NCBI GenBank assembly: GCA_035308965.1
Contig: DATGFN010000066.1
Span: 5,400-69,399, forward strand
Length of the DNA stretch: 64,000 nt
From: DASYXZ01 sp035308965
GTDB lineage: Bacteria; Acidobacteriota; Terriglobia; UBA7540
Reading direction: 5' to 3'
The translations under genes and the position numbers were made by a program. A model generated the notes under the pieces. The model was not told the origin of the DNA, made no database searches, and worked only from the letters and a program-made list of their open reading frames with translations. Below are positions 62,377-64,000 of this stretch, one piece after another. Numbering within the stretch: the stretch's first letter is position 1; every line of letters begins with the position of its first letter.

Positions 62377-63347
62377 AGTCCCTGATCACCGGAGCTGGCG
62401 GCTTTGCCGGCTCGTATCTGGCGGAGTATCTGCTCCAACAGAACCAGGAAGTCATCGCCCTGGTCAACCCTCAAAATAACCTGCTAACCCTTCACCACAT
62501 CCTTTCCCAAATTCGAGTTGAGCGCATGGACATCAGGGACTCAGACCGATTGGAACAGATCCTCGTTGACGTCCAGCCGCAACGGGTTTACCACTTGGCG
62601 GCGGTGTCTTCTCCAACTGAGTCACTGGCCGATCCAAAGGTAACCTACGATGTAAATGTTCTTGGCACGTTCAATTTGCTTAATGCCTGCCGGCGCCTCG
62701 TTCTTGATTGCCGAGTTCTTTATGTGAGTTCCGCTGAGGTCTACGGAGGTGGTGAGAAAGACTCCATGCCGTTGCGTGAAGATAGTCCTTTCCGGCCCGC
62801 GAATCCTTACGCCGCCAGCAAAGCGGCTGGGGAAATGGTCGCTTATCAGTTTTACAGAAGCTATGGCTTGCCGGTTGTTCGCGCTCGCCCATTCAACCAC
62901 ACCGGCCCCAGGCAATCGGACGCCTATCTTTGTTCGAGTTTGGCGCGGCAAGTTGCGAACATTGAGGCCGGCGCCCAGCCACCCCAGGTGACGGCCGGAA
63001 ATCTGAAGTTGAGGCGCGACTTCAGCGACGTTCGCGATGTTGTCAGGGGTTACCACCTGTTGCTGGAAAAAGGGACGGAGGGTGATGTCTACCATCTTTG
63101 CTCAGGCAAACCAGTTTTGCTTGAATCCATCCTTGAAATTCTAGGCTCATTTTCATGCAAACCCTTCACCGTGACAGTGGATGAGTCCAGGAGGCGATCG
63201 GGGGAATTGCCGGAAATTTGGGGCGATTATTCCAAGGCTACCGCAGACACAGGCTGGGCGCCTCAGTATGAACTTCGAACGACTCTACTCGACCTCAAGC
63301 GCTACTGGGAGGAAATCAATTCAACGAAAACGCCGGAGGCATCATAA
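62373..63347 (+). CDS. rmd: GDP-6-deoxy-D-mannose (rhamnose) reductase
   Basis: 324 residues. Extended SDR with TGAGGFAGSYLAEYLL, SSAEVYGG, YAASKAAGE and RPFNHTGPRQS, the last being typical of Rmd. It reduces the Gmd product to GDP-D-rhamnose (or a related 6-deoxy sugar). ATGA overlap with gmd confirms a two-gene pathway. It closes the recognised polysaccharide genes in this window. Confidence 0.87.
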   Translation: MKSLITGAGGFAGSYLAEYLLQQNQEVIALVNPQNNLLTLHHILSQIRVERMDIRDSDRLEQILVDVQPQRVYHLAAVSSPTESLADPKVTYDVNVLGTFNLLNACRRLVLDCRVLYVSSAEVYGGGEKDSMPLREDSPFRPANPYAASKAAGEMVAYQFYRSYGLPVVRARPFNHTGPRQSDAYLCSSLARQVANIEAGAQPPQVTAGNLKLRRDFSDVRDVVRGYHLLLEKGTEGDVYHLCSGKPVLLESILEILGSFSCKPFTVTVDESRRRSGELPEIWGDYSKATADTGWAPQYELRTTLLDLKRYWEEINSTKTPEAS

Positions 63348-63743
63348 AGGAAAGGAAATGTGGGATCCATCCATGGCTTCATGGATTCCATCTCCGGGTA
63401 ATTGTGCCGGCCATCTTTGCCTGAGGATAACTTGCCATACCGTCCTGGCGCTTGATTTAGTTTTGCCTGTCGCTTAAATTGGGCTTCTCAGAATGGCTTG
63501 AATCCTGGAATCAAGTCGGGCTGGACCGGAATAAAATTAATGCAACGCTCACAACGGGAAGGTTGTATATTGTATTAATACACCCAGCCTATCGGGCTTC
63601 GCCCTGATTCTCAATCGCCTTTGGAACTTCTATTCCAGGCTATGCGGCACCAAAATGCCATTGACCCTTATTCAAAAATGGTTTTCACTTGAAGTTTCGT
63701 GTCTTAAACTTGCTTTTCGGAATCCAACCGGGGAGGTATTGCA
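63348..63743 (+). other. Intergenic region before the right-edge exported protein
   Basis: 396 bp with no protein-like frame. An AT-rich block (TTGTATATTGTATTAATAC, about 63563-63581) could be promoter sequence for the downstream gene. No clear terminator was found after rmd. Confidence 0.45.
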
Positions 63744-64000
63744 ATGTTCCGCTTCAGACTATCAGTTATAGTTGCAGGCCTATGCTTGTTTTTGACCCTT
63801 GGAGCCAACGCTCAAACCCAGAGGACGCCCAGGATACTGGCGGACGGCGCGGCGACTGGCGCGCAGCCGGTGGAGCCCGATTCACCCGCAGCCAGTTCCA
63901 CAGTTTCGTCGGGGACCCAAGCCATCGTCCCGCGCCTGATGAAATTCAGCGGGGCGCTGCATGATGCCGCGGGCAAGCCTGTTACTGGCACCGTCGATGT
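63744..64000 (+). CDS. Partial secreted protein, right edge
   Basis: 85 codons are visible before the window ends; the frame is open. GGGGAGGTATTGC gives a clear ribosome site before ATG 63744. The N-terminus is a signal peptide (hydrophobic core ending LGANAQ), then a serine/alanine-rich linker and a strand-rich segment KFSGALHDAAGKPVTGTV, reminiscent of the start of acidobacterial exported carbohydrate/adhesin-like proteins. The family cannot be named from this piece. Confidence 0.7.
   Translation, partial: MFRFRLSVIVAGLCLFLTLGANAQTQRTPRILADGAATGAQPVEPDSPAASSTVSSGTQAIVPRLMKFSGALHDAAGKPVTGTVD

Overview
This 64 kb window looks like a chromosomal contig from an Acidobacteriota-like soil or sediment bacterium. 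That is an inference from gene style: moderately GC-rich DNA, Lipid/EPS genes with NDP-sugar enzymes, secreted YVTN, BNR and tail-fibre-like proteins, paired monohaem cytochromes c, and no rRNA marker. I found no tRNA, rRNA, CRISPR array, transposase or prophage integrase.

Left part (1-10.7 kb, mostly minus strand): a partial exported protein cut by the left edge, a UlaG-like metallo-hydrolase, a YVTN beta-propeller protein, a DUF971 protein next to an Mrp/ApbC Fe-S carrier ATPase, a cystathionine beta-synthase/cysteine synthase with CBS domains, a small glycan block (SDR epimerase, GT2, GT-C membrane glycosyltransferase), and a VapBC-type toxin-antitoxin pair with two direct-repeat operator candidates.

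Middle-left (10.9-21 kb): a thymidine kinase-like protein with an altered P-loop, a secreted zinc-ribbon protein, a TetR regulator whose promoter carries a perfect 20-bp palindrome, and a respiratory/stress cluster: two paralogous cytochromes c and a tandem UspA protein. The stretch between the divergent usp and cytochrome genes contains CRP/FNR-type sites (TGTGA-N6-TCACA) and a possible 42-residue protein followed by a clear rho-independent terminator. A 911-residue BNR/FN3 exoprotein and a double-PilZ protein follow.

Right part (21-64 kb): a surface polysaccharide region. A minus-strand block (GT2, DegT aminotransferase, GT-C, methyltransferase) is divergent from a long plus-strand locus. 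That locus begins with RmlC and a NusG/UpxY-type antiterminator, then an outer-membrane export protein (Wza type), a Wzz-BY-kinase, a TPR/jelly-roll protein, an O-antigen ligase-type protein, RmlA, a TylF-like methyltransferase, a Wzx flippase, two repeat-unit polymerase paralogues around a tail-fibre-like exoprotein, a CDP-sugar module (RfbF, RfbG, cupin epimerase, reductase, C-methyltransferase), several GT2s, a WcaJ-type initiating transferase, an aldo/keto reductase, a two-subunit thiamine-diphosphate enzyme, a CapD-like dehydratase, RmlB, Gmd and Rmd. Together these suggest a Wzx/Wzy-type polysaccharide that contains 6-deoxyhexoses (rhamnose/6-deoxytalose types) and a C-branched CDP-deoxysugar.

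Most notable observations: a tandem duplication of a [polymerase + exoprotein] unit in which the second exoprotein has decayed to a signal-peptide remnant; the CDP-sugar branch enzymes with an E1 alpha/beta pair; the CRP/FNR-type operators in the cytochrome/usp region; and the candidate small protein with its own terminator.
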